64,000 bases of DNA from DTU052 sp050951725 (GCA_050951725.1 JBMNJO010000019.1:1-64000); one strand, 5' to 3'. Shown: positions 47,478 to 57,296, counted from the stretch's first letter. The notes: generated from the sequence alone by a model not told the origin. Numbers and translations: made by a program.

Positions 47478-49235
47478 CTATCCCACTAACAAGGGAACAA
47501 ACTGGCCGGAAAGGGCATCTACCAATCCGCGGTTGGTGATTTTTAATTCGGGGATTACTGCACAGGTAAGCAATAAGGATAAGTCAAACGAAGGATTATC
47601 CTGTTCGCTCCCCATTTCCGCCAGGCTCTCATGCAGCTTTCTAAACTGCTGCTGCAGTTCCCGGGGCTCAATGCTGCTCATAATACCGGCAATAGGCAGG
47701 CTTACCTTGGCTGCCACCCGGCCATCGACCGCAAAAACTATTCCGCCCTGCATTTCGCGTATGGTGTTTACTACCAGGGCCATATCATCATCATCGCTGC
47801 CGACAACCGCCAGGTTCTGGCTGTCCTGTCCTACGCTGCCCCCAAACGCCCCCTTCTTCAGACCAAAACCGCGCACTATTCCCAGCGCATAGTTTCCACC
47901 TTCCCGGTAACGGTCAAATACTGCTACCTTCAACAGATCCCGGTTAACATCCGGCTGCAGAAGGCCGTTTCGCACCGGCAGCTGCTCATGCTCCTCGCGG
48001 GTAGCAACAGTTCCTTCAATTATGGTCATTACCCGCACCTCGGCTTCGCCTGAAGCAATGGGGGTCCTGATCTGGAAGATATCGGGGGACACCTTGCCCA
48101 TTTTTATAGTGTTTACAACGCTGCTGGGGTGTTTGTACGGCGGGATCGAGAAAGTATCGGCATCATACTGTTTGCCTTTGAGGAATACCGCTTCGACATC
48201 AAAATCCTTCAAGTCAGATACCAGTACCATATCGGCTTTCCGGCCCGGAGCTATGGAACCGATACGGTGATCAACACCATAAGCACGGGCTACGTTAATG
48301 GTAGCCATTTGAATGGCCGTGATCGGATCTACGCCTTCGGAAACAATAGCTTTCAAAGCCCGGTTCATATGACCGTTATCTAGTATGTCGTCCAGGAAGA
48401 TGCAGCCATCAGTTGACAGAAGAACGTTTGTAGTATCGGGCAGGGCCGCCACAAAGTCACCAGCCCGAACCGGCTCTTCCAGGGAACCCCGCCGCAGAAT
48501 TACTTTCATTCCCAGACTGTACTTCTCCAGCATTTCCTGGAGTGAAACGGATTCGTGATCGGATAGGATACCAGCAGCCAGATAAGCCTGCAGGTCATCA
48601 CCCACCAGCTCAGGGCAATGCCCGTCAATGCGCAGATTCTTCCCCTGCCCCCAGGCCAGTATCGACATGAGTTCGGGCTCACGGTCCAATACCCGGTTGA
48701 AATCCATGGTTTCGGCGATACCCCATGCGTTTGGCAGACGCATTGCCTCCTGCATATCTTTGAGGGTCATTTCTGCTCCGGCTTCCTCAAGGGTAGGGGT
48801 TCCGGGAACACATGGCGGTATCATGAGAAAGGAATTTAAAGGTGTACAAGCCAGTTCCCTGGCGAAGCTGTGCATGCACTCGATTCCGGTATTGCAAACG
48901 TCATGCATATCAAGGATGGCGGCTGTGGTGCCGTGTGCCAGAACCGTTTTTACAAAAGGAATGGGAGACATAAAGGACATCTCTATATGACAATGGGCAT
49001 CTATAAGACCGGGAATCAGGAACTTTCCCCCGGCATCATATACAGTTGCTGCCTGGCGGGGTTTGTCAGGGTCAGGCTTTCCTATCCAGGCTATCGTGCC
49101 TGCTGCTACCGCAACCTCCAACTCCTCAATTTGTTTGGTAAACACATTTACCACCCGGGCATTGCGGATAATCAAGTCCGCCTGGGCCCTGCCCTGGGCC
49201 ACATCCATGATAAAAGCAATTTTTTCGGCCTTCAA
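47478..49235 (-). CDS. ade: Adenine deaminase
   Basis: 585 residues from TTG at 49235 with GGAGGT nine bases upstream. Amidohydrolase metal motif LIDAHCHIEMSFMSP (His pair), then DGHCPELVGDDLQAYLAAGI, LSDHESVS, LSTDGCIFLDD and the C-terminal adenine deaminase domain (LAVVGSDDDDMALVVNTIREM). It converts adenine to hypoxanthine and ammonia. First gene of the purine operon. The second catalytic motif is slightly non-standard (DAHCHIEMS rather than DGHIHIESS). Confidence 0.93.
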   Translation of the reverse strand: MKAEKIAFIMDVAQGRAQADLIIRNARVVNVFTKQIEELEVAVAAGTIAWIGKPDPDKPRQAATVYDAGGKFLIPGLIDAHCHIEMSFMSPIPFVKTVLAHGTTAAILDMHDVCNTGIECMHSFARELACTPLNSFLMIPPCVPGTPTLEEAGAEMTLKDMQEAMRLPNAWGIAETMDFNRVLDREPELMSILAWGQGKNLRIDGHCPELVGDDLQAYLAAGILSDHESVSLQEMLEKYSLGMKVILRRGSLEEPVRAGDFVAALPDTTNVLLSTDGCIFLDDILDNGHMNRALKAIVSEGVDPITAIQMATINVARAYGVDHRIGSIAPGRKADMVLVSDLKDFDVEAVFLKGKQYDADTFSIPPYKHPSSVVNTIKMGKVSPDIFQIRTPIASGEAEVRVMTIIEGTVATREEHEQLPVRNGLLQPDVNRDLLKVAVFDRYREGGNYALGIVRGFGLKKGAFGGSVGQDSQNLAVVGSDDDDMALVVNTIREMQGGIVFAVDGRVAAKVSLPIAGIMSSIEPRELQQQFRKLHESLAEMGSEQDNPSFDLSLLLTCAVIPELKITNRGLVDALSGQFVPLLVG

Positions 49236-49559
49236 GAATCATTACCTCCACAAATTTCTGGTGAAATCCACTACTGTGCCACAGAGATAACAGGATACTA
49301 TATTAAATATTCGAGTATAGTCTTACCTGAAAGTCGGTTAGCCATTACATTCGGACGTTGGCGGTTGCGCACAGATGATACTCCGCAAAGACTTTCAAGA
49401 ATCGACAATTAGAGATTATTCGACAAATTCATCCAGATACCTCCTTAGCTTGTCAGAAAATTCGCGACCATTACATCTGACCAGCAATTTGGATGAGCCG
49501 CAATTATGGCCGGGACAGATTATATTTGTAAGCAAACCAACAGGAAATTAAAGTCAATA

Positions 49560-49682
49560 GCCCAGCAGAAAAATAGCTGATATACTGTGCATGATTGGAT
49601 AGATGGCAGGGTTCAATAAAAAAATAACCATTACATAAAGCATAATTTCGCCAAAGGGCAGAGTTATGCTTTTTTGCTGGGC
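49560..49682 (+). repeat. ~123-base folded element with long inverted ends and an internal terminator
   Basis: GCCCAGCA at 49560-49567 plus AAAAA pairs with TTTTT plus TGCTGGGC ending at 49682. Inside, AGCATAATTTCGCC (49639-49652) pairs with GGCAGAGTTATGCT (49657-49670) and runs into T5, a terminator shape. The outer and inner stems share the T run, so they exclude each other. It could be an attenuator in the leader of the sigma-54 regulator gene or a small MITE. The rest of 49236-49784 shows no gene. Confidence 0.45.
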
Positions 49683-49784
49683 ATAAGAGACGAAAGGATT
49701 CCCGTGACGGTTCATAACCGTGGACATAGGTTGCGGGTATAAATGCTCAATAAGCAAACTTGAATCAGAGAGGGTTAGGTCAGT

Positions 49785-52229
49785 ATGAAGATTCGTAACG
49801 TAATGACAACCAATCCTTTAACTATTAACCCTGATAACTCAACCAAAGAAGTCGCAGCCTTGTTTTTGGAGCACGGTATAGATGGTGCCCCGGTTGTGGA
49901 CAAAAAAGGTTCACTGTTGGGTCTGATTACCAAAAAGCATCTATATAAAGCGATTGCAACTGGTCAGGATTTAAGCTTGCCGGTTAAAGAAATAATGACC
50001 GCAGAAGTTAATACCCTGGATGAAGAAACCCCGGCAGAAGTAATTCATGACCTGCAATTTGGAAGGTTCCCGGTACTTCATAACGGCAAGGTAACGGGAA
50101 TGTTAACGAAATCGGATGCCAACAGGATATACACTCAAGAGCTTACCGAGGTCGGAAACCAGTTGCAAGCAGTGTTGGACGCTGCCTATAACTCCATCGT
50201 AAGCATTGATGAAAACGGGATAATCAGGATTTTCAACCGGGCTGCCGAGGATTTATTCGGTTTGGAAAGAAAAGACGTGGTTGGAGCCCTGTATACAGAC
50301 GCCTTCCCCAAAGGTGCATTAACCGAGGTGCTGGACTCGGGATCGGCGGTGAGCGGAAAGTTTGTTCATAATGACAAAACCATATTGAGTAATCGCACCC
50401 CTATTCTGAAAGAGGATGGCACTATCGGGGGAGCGGTGGCAGTGGCGCAGGATATTTCTGATATTGAGAACATCTCCAAAGAGCTTTCCTTCACCAAGGA
50501 AACCAAAGAGTGGATGGAAAACCTCCTGGGCGAGTCACTGGACAGCTTTTTTGTAGCCGATAAAGAGGGGAAAGTTGTCACCGTCAACAAAGCCTATACC
50601 CGTATGACGGGGCACAAAGCGGAAGATATTCTGGGGAAATCAATGTATGAACTGGTGGAGAAGGGCTATTACCGTCAGGCAGCGACTCTGATGGTTTTGG
50701 AGAGCCGGGAGCCGGTTATGTATAAAGAAAGGACCTCGACGGGGAGGGTAGCCTTGTTTACAGGGATCCCCATCTTTGACGAGAATGGTGAACTCTGCAA
50801 TGTCCTGGTTAACATTAAGGATATCACTGACCTGGAGTCAGTATCCGGTGAACTGGAAAAGACCCAGGAATTAAAGGACGAATTGGACAAGGTTATTCAG
50901 GCTTCTTTTGATGGAATCCTGGAGACTGATGCTCGGGGCAATACTTTGATTGTCAATGATGCTTATGTACGCATCACTGGAATGTGCAAGAAGGAACTTC
51001 TCGGCAAAAACATACGCCAGCTGGTGCGTGATGGTTATTATGACCGTTCTGTGGCACAGATGGTTATCGAACAAGGTAAACCGGTGACCATTGAGCAACG
51101 GCTAAGGACCGGAAAAAAAGTATTGGTAACCGGAAACCCGGTTTTTAATGACCGGAATGAGTTAGTGAGAGTGATTGTAAATGCCCGCGATCTGACCGAA
51201 CTGGAACACCTTCGCCAGGAAGTGGAACAGGCCCAGCAACTGAGTCGCCACTATCAGGAAGAGTTGAGGAAGATGAGAATGAGGGAAGAGAACGACTTCG
51301 TCACCGAGTCTCAAGCCTCAAAAGACCTTTTTGATTTAATTGTGCGGGTTAGCCGGGTCGACTCCACCGTATTAATCCAAGGAGAGTCTGGTGTTGGTAA
51401 AGAAATTGTTGCCCGGGAACTTCACAGGAACAGCCCGAGGTGTGACCAGCCTTACATCAAAGTGAACTGTGCTGCGATCCCGGAATCACTTTTGGAGTCT
51501 GAACTCTTCGGTTATGAATCCGGTGCATTTACCGGTGCCAATAAAGGCGGCAAAATCGGATTGTTTGAATTGGCCAACAAAGGATCTCTATTTCTGGATG
51601 AAGTAGGAGAGATTCCGCTCCATCTCCAGGTTAAGTTATTAAGAGTATTGCAGGAAAACGAGTTTACCAGGGTAGGAGGATCTGAACCGGTAAAAATAGA
51701 TGTCAGGGTTATTGCCGCCACTAATCGGGATTTGGATAGGATGGTTGCCGAAGGTAATTTCCGGGAGGATTTATTTTACAGACTAAACGTAATTCCGGTG
51801 TATGTTCCGGCGCTCAGGGAGAGAAGAGAAGAAGTTGCTGCTCTGGTCAGACACTTTTTGCAGATATTCAATGACAAGTATGGTTTTAATAAGACGGTTA
51901 CTGCTTCGGTCTTAGGCGAATTAATGGATTATGATTGGCCGGGAAACATCAGAGAGTTACGCAACGTAATCGAACGGGCGGTTGTAACCAGTCCTCATCC
52001 GGTGATTGATGATATTAGCTTCTTAAGCAGGCGTGAAAAAAATGAGAATTTAAATACCAATTACGGCCCGGTTAATTTGAAAAAGGAAGTAGAGGAATTT
52101 GAAAAACAGCTGATTCTTAAATACGTAGCCAAGTATGGAAGCCTCCGCAAAGCGGCGCGATTCCTCGGATCCAGCCAAACAACGCTCTGGCGCAAAGCGT
52201 CTCAGTATGGAATTAAGAGTGATCAGTAG
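49785..52229 (+). CDS. Sigma-54-dependent activator with two CBS and three PAS domains
   Basis: 814 residues. Order: CBS pair (~1-120; IRNVMTTNPLTINPDNST and VKEIMTAEVNTLDEETP), PAS at ~125-230, ~240-355 and ~365-470, a short coiled coil, AAA+ core ~500-735 and a Fis-type HTH at the end (LRKAARFLGSSQTTLWRKA). Walker A GESGVGKEIVAREL and the sigma-54 contact loop ESGAFTGANKGG are intact, as is the arginine-finger side. CBS domains bind adenine nucleotides, so it may couple energy state and a PAS ligand to transcription. It most likely drives the sigma-54 promoter 330 bases downstream. Confidence 0.93.
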   Translation: MKIRNVMTTNPLTINPDNSTKEVAALFLEHGIDGAPVVDKKGSLLGLITKKHLYKAIATGQDLSLPVKEIMTAEVNTLDEETPAEVIHDLQFGRFPVLHNGKVTGMLTKSDANRIYTQELTEVGNQLQAVLDAAYNSIVSIDENGIIRIFNRAAEDLFGLERKDVVGALYTDAFPKGALTEVLDSGSAVSGKFVHNDKTILSNRTPILKEDGTIGGAVAVAQDISDIENISKELSFTKETKEWMENLLGESLDSFFVADKEGKVVTVNKAYTRMTGHKAEDILGKSMYELVEKGYYRQAATLMVLESREPVMYKERTSTGRVALFTGIPIFDENGELCNVLVNIKDITDLESVSGELEKTQELKDELDKVIQASFDGILETDARGNTLIVNDAYVRITGMCKKELLGKNIRQLVRDGYYDRSVAQMVIEQGKPVTIEQRLRTGKKVLVTGNPVFNDRNELVRVIVNARDLTELEHLRQEVEQAQQLSRHYQEELRKMRMREENDFVTESQASKDLFDLIVRVSRVDSTVLIQGESGVGKEIVARELHRNSPRCDQPYIKVNCAAIPESLLESELFGYESGAFTGANKGGKIGLFELANKGSLFLDEVGEIPLHLQVKLLRVLQENEFTRVGGSEPVKIDVRVIAATNRDLDRMVAEGNFREDLFYRLNVIPVYVPALRERREEVAALVRHFLQIFNDKYGFNKTVTASVLGELMDYDWPGNIRELRNVIERAVVTSPHPVIDDISFLSRREKNENLNTNYGPVNLKKEVEEFEKQLILKYVAKYGSLRKAARFLGSSQTTLWRKASQYGIKSDQ

Positions 52230-52261
52230 GAGCTTGGTTGAAATCTGACGGTGTTTCAAAG

Positions 52262-52303
52262 ATGAAATGGCCGACTCATTTATGGGTCGGCCATTTCATT
52301 TGC
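52262..52303 (+). terminator. Terminator after the sigma-54 activator gene
   Basis: GATGAAATGGCCGAC pairs with GTCGGCCATTTCATT across a short loop at about 52260-52300. It separates the activator from the following promoter. 52304-52557 shows no gene. Confidence 0.75.
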
Positions 52304-52557
52304 GGATATACGGCTTTTTGGCGGATGGGAGTTAACGTGGACATGCCCTGCGTTTCAAAAATGGGTCGGGCGGGGATGGAACTTTAGAACCCGCACGGGA
52401 TCACATCTTGAATTATTAGGTTCCAAATAGTGTTAGTTTGGTCGCCGCATCAATACCCTCTGGTTACCGAGAAAACCGCAAAAACCACCTTGGTGATAAA
52501 ATCTGTTATTAAAGATTATGAAATTTAATGCGAATTGTGTCGTAATAAATCGAAGCT

Positions 52558-52574
52558 TTGGCACGGTAGTTGCA
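52558..52574 (+). promoter_or_regulatory. Sigma-54 (-24/-12) promoter
   Basis: TTGGCACGGTAGTTGCA matches the TGGCACG-N4-TTGCA consensus at every key base, with GG and GC ten bases apart. It lies ~130 bases before the SDR gene and just downstream of the sigma-54 activator gene. I could not define the enhancer site by eye. Confidence 0.88.
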
Positions 52575-52700
52575 TAAGAATAGAGATGATTCACCGTAAT
52601 TTTAATCTTTCGGCTGACGAGCCCAAAGACAGGTGAGTTAACCCTTGCAGCAAGGAACGAATCGAAGGTTGAATCTATCTTACTGATAGGGGGTGTTAAG

Positions 52701-53465
52701 GTGTCGAATATTAAGGTTGACCTCAGCGGACAAGTCGCAGTAGTAACCGGGGCTGGCAACGGCATCGGTAAAGCCTGTGCCCTCGCACTCGCAGATAGCG
52801 GTGCCCAGGTAGCTCTCATTGATATCTCAGCAGACGCCATGGCGCAAACCCGGAAAGAAATTAACGAGCTGGGAGGGAGCTGCACTGCTTACCTTTGCGA
52901 TGTTAGCAAGGTGGCTGCCATCAATGAGACCTATAATGCGATTGTCGACCATTATGGAAGAATTGATATAGCTGTTAATTCAGCAGGTGTAAATATTCAA
53001 CAACGGGGTGAAGAAGTTACCGAAGAAGCCTGGGATAAAGTAATGGGGATTAACGCCAAAGGGGTTTTCTTCTGCTGTCAGGCAGCTGGACGCATAATGA
53101 TCAAACAAAATAAAGGAAAAATAATAAACATCGGCTCAGCAATGTCAGTAGTTGGGTATGTAAAACGGTCGGCTTACTGTGCAAGTAAGGGAGCGGTGGC
53201 CCAGTTTTCCAAGGTATTGGCCGGGGAGTGGGCACCCTATAACGTTACCGTTAACACCGTGGCTCCAACATTTATTAATACTCCTTTTACCGAGCCAATG
53301 TTTAAGGATGCAGAATTCAAAGCAGATGTTGAGCAGCGGATCCTGTTAAACCGCATCGGCGAGGTCAGTGATGTTACCGGTACGTTACTTTATTTAGCTT
53401 CCGAGGCCTCTGATTTTGTAACTGGCTCGATTGTAATGGTAGATGGCGGCTGGACAGCCTGGTAA
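52701..53465 (+). CDS. SDR-family oxidoreductase
   Basis: 254 residues from GTG with AGGGGGTG upstream. Classic SDR: cofactor motif VVTGAGNGIGKACA, Asp in LIDIS suggesting NAD(H), NSAGVN, catalytic Ser in NIGSAMSVVG, and Tyr-x3-Lys in SAYCASKGAVAQ; ends with the usual GSIVMVDGGWTAW. First gene of the sigma-54 operon. It probably oxidises or reduces a hydroxyl/keto group of the operon's substrate; FabG-like acyl chemistry is another option. Confidence 0.92.
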   Translation: MSNIKVDLSGQVAVVTGAGNGIGKACALALADSGAQVALIDISADAMAQTRKEINELGGSCTAYLCDVSKVAAINETYNAIVDHYGRIDIAVNSAGVNIQQRGEEVTEEAWDKVMGINAKGVFFCCQAAGRIMIKQNKGKIINIGSAMSVVGYVKRSAYCASKGAVAQFSKVLAGEWAPYNVTVNTVAPTFINTPFTEPMFKDAEFKADVEQRILLNRIGEVSDVTGTLLYLASEASDFVTGSIVMVDGGWTAW

Positions 53466-53540
53466 TAAGATCAACCTGGTACTTGTCAAGTAGAGGCAAA
53501 ACCAAAGGTTCTCTTAAATGAAATAAGGGAGGAAAAAAAT

Positions 53541-54971
53541 ATGGCAAGATATACATCGGAACTGATTAACACGCTTGACGATTCCCGTCTAACCGGGAAT
53601 CATGTTAGGGTTATCAGTGCTGCTGTTCTGGGAGATATGCTGGAATTCTTCGATTTGGCCCTCATCAGCTTTGTTATTGCTTTTATCGCTGTTCCCTGGG
53701 GGCTAACCTATACCGCTTCTGCAAGTATTTTGCTCGCCGCGGGGGTTGGCTCCATTATTGGAGCAATATTGTTTGGAAATATAGCTGATAGAGTAGGACG
53801 CCGGCCAATTTTTATGTTTACCATCATATTTAGTGGGGTAATGACGGGACTCATGTTCCTTACCCCCGAAGGCAATTGGATATACCTGGTTGCACTTCGC
53901 TTTTTCGTCGGCCTGGCTTTGGGCGGACTGTATTGTGTTGATATGCCCTTGGTTCAGGAATTTGCACCTGCTAAATACCGTGGTCGTGTAGGTGGGATCG
54001 TAACCGCTTTTATTCCGATTGGTACCTTGCTGGCCAGCACCAGTGCAGCCTATTTGAGCCCGTTTATAGGCTGGAGAGGTCTTTTTCTGGTGGGATTGAT
54101 CCCTGCGCTCCTGGCTCTCCTAATTCGAGTTTGGGTACCTGAATCGCCCCGTTGGCTTATCCGCAACAAAAAGTATGATGAGGCTGCCGCTGCTGTGGAT
54201 TGGGTCACTGAGGAGCATCATGACTTCCGCGACGTCAAAGGTCAGAACGAAGAGTGGATCGATGACCTGCCTCCCCAACCTCGTGTCAAGTTAGGCGAAC
54301 TGTTTCAATATCCCCGCAGCCTTATAACTAGCTGGGGAGCTAATATTTGTCAACAGACTGGCTACTCTTTATTTACCATGTGGGGACCTGCTTTGTTAGC
54401 TCTGGTGATTGGCAGGACTCCTGCGGAAGCAGCCAAGCTCTTTATCGTTGTTACTTTAGGTGGTTTCATTGGCAGATGGTTCTGGTCTTTCATGTCTGAC
54501 CACATTGGTCGCCGCGTCAGTGGAATGATTCTGGGGGCTGGCGCTGCTCTGATGTTAGTATTTGCCATATTTAATACCGGTAACTACATCGGTGGGATCT
54601 CCGTGTTTTGGCTATGTATGATCGGTATTTACTTCTTTGCCGATGGCGGCTATGCTCTGGTAGGACCTTATAGCTCCGAAGTTTGGCCTTCCAATCTGCG
54701 CGCGACCGGCATGGGTTCTGCCTACGGTATGGGCGGTATCGGGAAGCTTATCGGCCCCGTGATAGTTGCATTTTTTGCAGGTTCATCCAACATGGTCAGC
54801 CCCCAAGCTACTACCGATGCTATTACCCCGGTTTATATTTTCCTGGCGGTATTGTTTCTTATCCAGGCTGTATTATTTGTCTATGCTCGTGAGACTAAAG
54901 GCAAAAGCATGGAAGACATTGATGCCGAGTTGGAAGCAGAAAGGCTCAGAGCGAAATCTCAGGTGGCTTAG
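53541..54971 (+). CDS. MFS transporter, sugar-porter/aromatic-acid type
   Basis: 476 residues, AAGGGAGGAAAAAAAT before ATG. About 12 membrane segments. MFS signatures NIADRVGRRPIFM between TM2 and TM3, APAKYRGRVGGIV, PESPRWLIRNKKYDEA after TM6, and SDHIGRRVSGMILG in the second half. N-terminal LGDMLEFFDLALISFVIAF is like organic- or aromatic-acid:H+ symporters. It is probably the uptake system for the acid degraded by the following genes. Confidence 0.9.
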   Translation: MARYTSELINTLDDSRLTGNHVRVISAAVLGDMLEFFDLALISFVIAFIAVPWGLTYTASASILLAAGVGSIIGAILFGNIADRVGRRPIFMFTIIFSGVMTGLMFLTPEGNWIYLVALRFFVGLALGGLYCVDMPLVQEFAPAKYRGRVGGIVTAFIPIGTLLASTSAAYLSPFIGWRGLFLVGLIPALLALLIRVWVPESPRWLIRNKKYDEAAAAVDWVTEEHHDFRDVKGQNEEWIDDLPPQPRVKLGELFQYPRSLITSWGANICQQTGYSLFTMWGPALLALVIGRTPAEAAKLFIVVTLGGFIGRWFWSFMSDHIGRRVSGMILGAGAALMLVFAIFNTGNYIGGISVFWLCMIGIYFFADGGYALVGPYSSEVWPSNLRATGMGSAYGMGGIGKLIGPVIVAFFAGSSNMVSPQATTDAITPVYIFLAVLFLIQAVLFVYARETKGKSMEDIDAELEAERLRAKSQVA

Positions 54972-55033
54972 TTGCCATGTAAGACAATACGGAACAACAT
55001 GTAATGTTGTTACAAACTGAGGAGGGTCTAATA

Positions 55034-55792
55034 ATGAGTGAAAACAATGTAAAGATTGATGTAATTGAATTCATGGGTAAAAAATTAAACTTCCTGGATC
55101 TAGGCAAGGATGTCGGTCCCGATGTACCCGTATATCCAGGTCATATGAAAACTGATTTCTGGTGGCATAAAACTCATGAGGAAACAGTTTTCAGCCTGGG
55201 AGACAAGAGCAACTACAAGTATGGGTTTGGGGTAAAAGGAATCATAACCTGTGACCACACCTCCACCCATGTTGATGCAGTTTACCATTTTGATCCCAAT
55301 AAATCACATCTGTCCGTGGACAAGATCACATTAAAAGAGTTAATTACCCCGGCGGCCTGGATTGATTTATCCTTTGTGAAGGGTCGTACCCATATAACCC
55401 TGGATGCAGTGAAGAAAGGCCTGGATGCGGCAGAAGTAACCTTGAAGCCCGGCATGAGCCTGCTCTACTGGACCGGCATTGAACCATACGGAGTTTCAGA
55501 TCCTTTCTATTTTCTGAGCCAGTATCCGGGGTTGAATAAAGAAGCAACCACCTGGCTGCTGGATCAAGGTTTACTGAATATTGGTACTGATGCTGCCAGC
55601 CTGGATACTCCTGCTGACCTGGATTATCCGAACCATTCAGTTCATGCGGAGCGGGAAGTTATTCATACCGAAGCTCTGGTGAACATCACCAAGATTCCAA
55701 GACACGACAATTTCTATTATGCGATGTTCCCGCTTAAGTGGGTTGGCTTGACCGGCAGTCCCGTAAGGGCTTTCGCAATCTGGGAAGATTAA
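55034..55792 (+). CDS. Cyclase-family metal hydrolase (kynurenine-formamidase-like fold)
   Basis: 252 residues from ATG 55034 with GAGGAGG upstream. VPVYPGHMKTDFWWHKTHEE, the metal motif TCDHTSTHVDAVYHFD (variant of HGTHxDxPxH), LLYWTGIEPYG and NIGTDAASLDTPAD are typical of PF04199 cyclases. Members hydrolyse amides, lactones or cyclic diketones. In this operon a ring-opening or lactone hydrolysis step before CoA activation is a reasonable guess. A 13-bp hairpin follows at 55833-55865. Confidence 0.85.
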   Translation: MSENNVKIDVIEFMGKKLNFLDLGKDVGPDVPVYPGHMKTDFWWHKTHEETVFSLGDKSNYKYGFGVKGIITCDHTSTHVDAVYHFDPNKSHLSVDKITLKELITPAAWIDLSFVKGRTHITLDAVKKGLDAAEVTLKPGMSLLYWTGIEPYGVSDPFYFLSQYPGLNKEATTWLLDQGLLNIGTDAASLDTPADLDYPNHSVHAEREVIHTEALVNITKIPRHDNFYYAMFPLKWVGLTGSPVRAFAIWED

Positions 55793-55832
55793 GGAAGATA
55801 ATCATTCTATTAAACCAGGCGGTCCTGTTTTC

Positions 55833-55865
55833 GGGAAGAAAGGGACCATGCGTCTCTTTCTTCCC
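55833..55865 (+). terminator. Strong intra-operon hairpin
   Basis: GGGAAGAAAGGGA (55833-55845) pairs with TCTCTTTCTTCCC (55853-55865), loop CCATGCG, no T run. It lies between the cyclase and CoA-transferase genes. It may protect or process the mRNA or weaken read-through rather than end transcription. Confidence 0.5.
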
Positions 55866-55932
55866 ATCCGGGGCCTAATTAAAGACCAGATCTACCACCT
55901 AAAACATGTGGTTAGCATTGGAGGGGTGAGAC

Positions 55933-57231
55933 ATGAAGTGGCAGGATTACTATAGAGATAGAACGTGTACAGCGGCTGAAGCTGTGCGCCACATAAAGTC
56001 AGGAGATTCGGTAGTGGTTGCTCATGCCTGCGGAGAACCAAGATCACTGACCAATGCCCTGAGTGATAGATACAACGAACTCGAGAATGTAAAAATAGTG
56101 CACCGGGTAGGCATGGGTGAAGGCAGGTATGCCCAGCCTGGAATGGAAGGGGCTTTCCGCCACGTATCGTTGTTTGCCGGCCCTAGTACGAGGCAGGCGA
56201 TTAACAGCGGACGGGCTGATTTTATACCCCGGTTTATATCCGAAATCCCTGCATTATTTATTGATGGAGTTATACCGCTTGATGTGGCTCTGGTGACCGT
56301 GTGCCCACCGGACAGACATGGTTATTGCAGCCTGGGAATCTCGGTGGACTACACCCTTACGGCGGCCCGAGCGGCCAAGATGATCATCGCTGAGGTTAAC
56401 GAAAACATGCCTCGGACTCATGGAGATTCATTCATTCATGTGCGGGATATCTCCTATTTTGTCCCCAGCAGTCAGGATCTGATTCAAGTAGAACGTCCCA
56501 CCTTTACGGAGGTGGAAAAGGCTATTGGCCGCAATGTGAATGGTTTAATCAAGGATGGGGATACCCTGCAGTTGGGAATCGGTGCCATTCCTGATGCCAT
56601 CCTGTCCTTCCTGAAGGAGAAAAACGATCTGGGAATCCATACCGAGGTATTCTCGGACGGGGTTATGGAACTGACAGAATTGGGTGTCATCAATGGCGCC
56701 AAAAAAACCCTGCATAAGGGCAAGATCGTCTCTACCTTTGTTATGGGGAGTAAGGAGCTCTACAGGTGGTTGGATGATAATCCGTTTATTGAGATGCACT
56801 CCGAAGACTATGTAAACAATCCCTGGGTCATTGGGCAAAACGATAATATGGTTTCCATAAACTCTGCGTTACAGGTCGATGTCCTGGGCCAGGTAGCCGC
56901 AGACCAGATCAACGGGCGGCAGTTCAGCGGCGTCGGCGGTCAGGTAGACTTCATCCGCGGCATCCGCCTCAGTAAAAACGGGAGGTCAATTATTGCTATG
57001 CCTTCAACCGCGGCCAAGGGAACAATAAGCCGAATTGTTCCAGCCCTGTCACGGGGGACGGCGGTGACTACCAGCCGCAACGAAGTAAGCTGCATAGTAA
57101 CCGAATACGGGGTTGCCATGCTGGAAGGCAAGACCAATCTGGAAAGACTTAAGGCCCTGGTGGCGATAAGTCACCCGGATTTCAGAGAAGAAATCAGAGA
57201 AGAAGCGATGAAGCTTTATTACAGTGCCTAG
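55933..57231 (+). CDS. Acyl-CoA:acetate CoA-transferase (4-hydroxybutyrate/butyrate type)
   Basis: 432 residues, GGAGGGGTG before ATG. Acetyl-CoA hydrolase/transferase family: AHACGEPRSLTNALSDRY, VCPPDRHGYCSLGISVDY, LQLGIGAIPDAILSFL, the catalytic Glu in HTEVFSDGVMEL, GGQVDFIRGIRLSKNGRSI and TEYGVAMLEGKTNLER. This matches the Cat2/AbfT type that moves CoA onto 4-hydroxybutyrate or butyrate. Next to an AbfD-like dehydratase it should activate the 4-hydroxyacid substrate. Confidence 0.92.
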   Translation: MKWQDYYRDRTCTAAEAVRHIKSGDSVVVAHACGEPRSLTNALSDRYNELENVKIVHRVGMGEGRYAQPGMEGAFRHVSLFAGPSTRQAINSGRADFIPRFISEIPALFIDGVIPLDVALVTVCPPDRHGYCSLGISVDYTLTAARAAKMIIAEVNENMPRTHGDSFIHVRDISYFVPSSQDLIQVERPTFTEVEKAIGRNVNGLIKDGDTLQLGIGAIPDAILSFLKEKNDLGIHTEVFSDGVMELTELGVINGAKKTLHKGKIVSTFVMGSKELYRWLDDNPFIEMHSEDYVNNPWVIGQNDNMVSINSALQVDVLGQVAADQINGRQFSGVGGQVDFIRGIRLSKNGRSIIAMPSTAAKGTISRIVPALSRGTAVTTSRNEVSCIVTEYGVAMLEGKTNLERLKALVAISHPDFREEIREEAMKLYYSA

Positions 57232-57296
57232 TTAAACCCTATGGCCGGTTAAGGGCTGAGGTTAATAAGCGAATACGCACAGAAAGGATGAGTTTG

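Noticed and set aside
49236..49440. Purine riboswitch upstream of adenine deaminase
   Set aside because: On the minus strand I could not find the conserved core words or the P1/P2/P3 layout.
53541..54971. Assigning a precise substrate to the MFS transporter
   Set aside because: Sequence motifs only place it in the broad sugar/organic-acid porter group.
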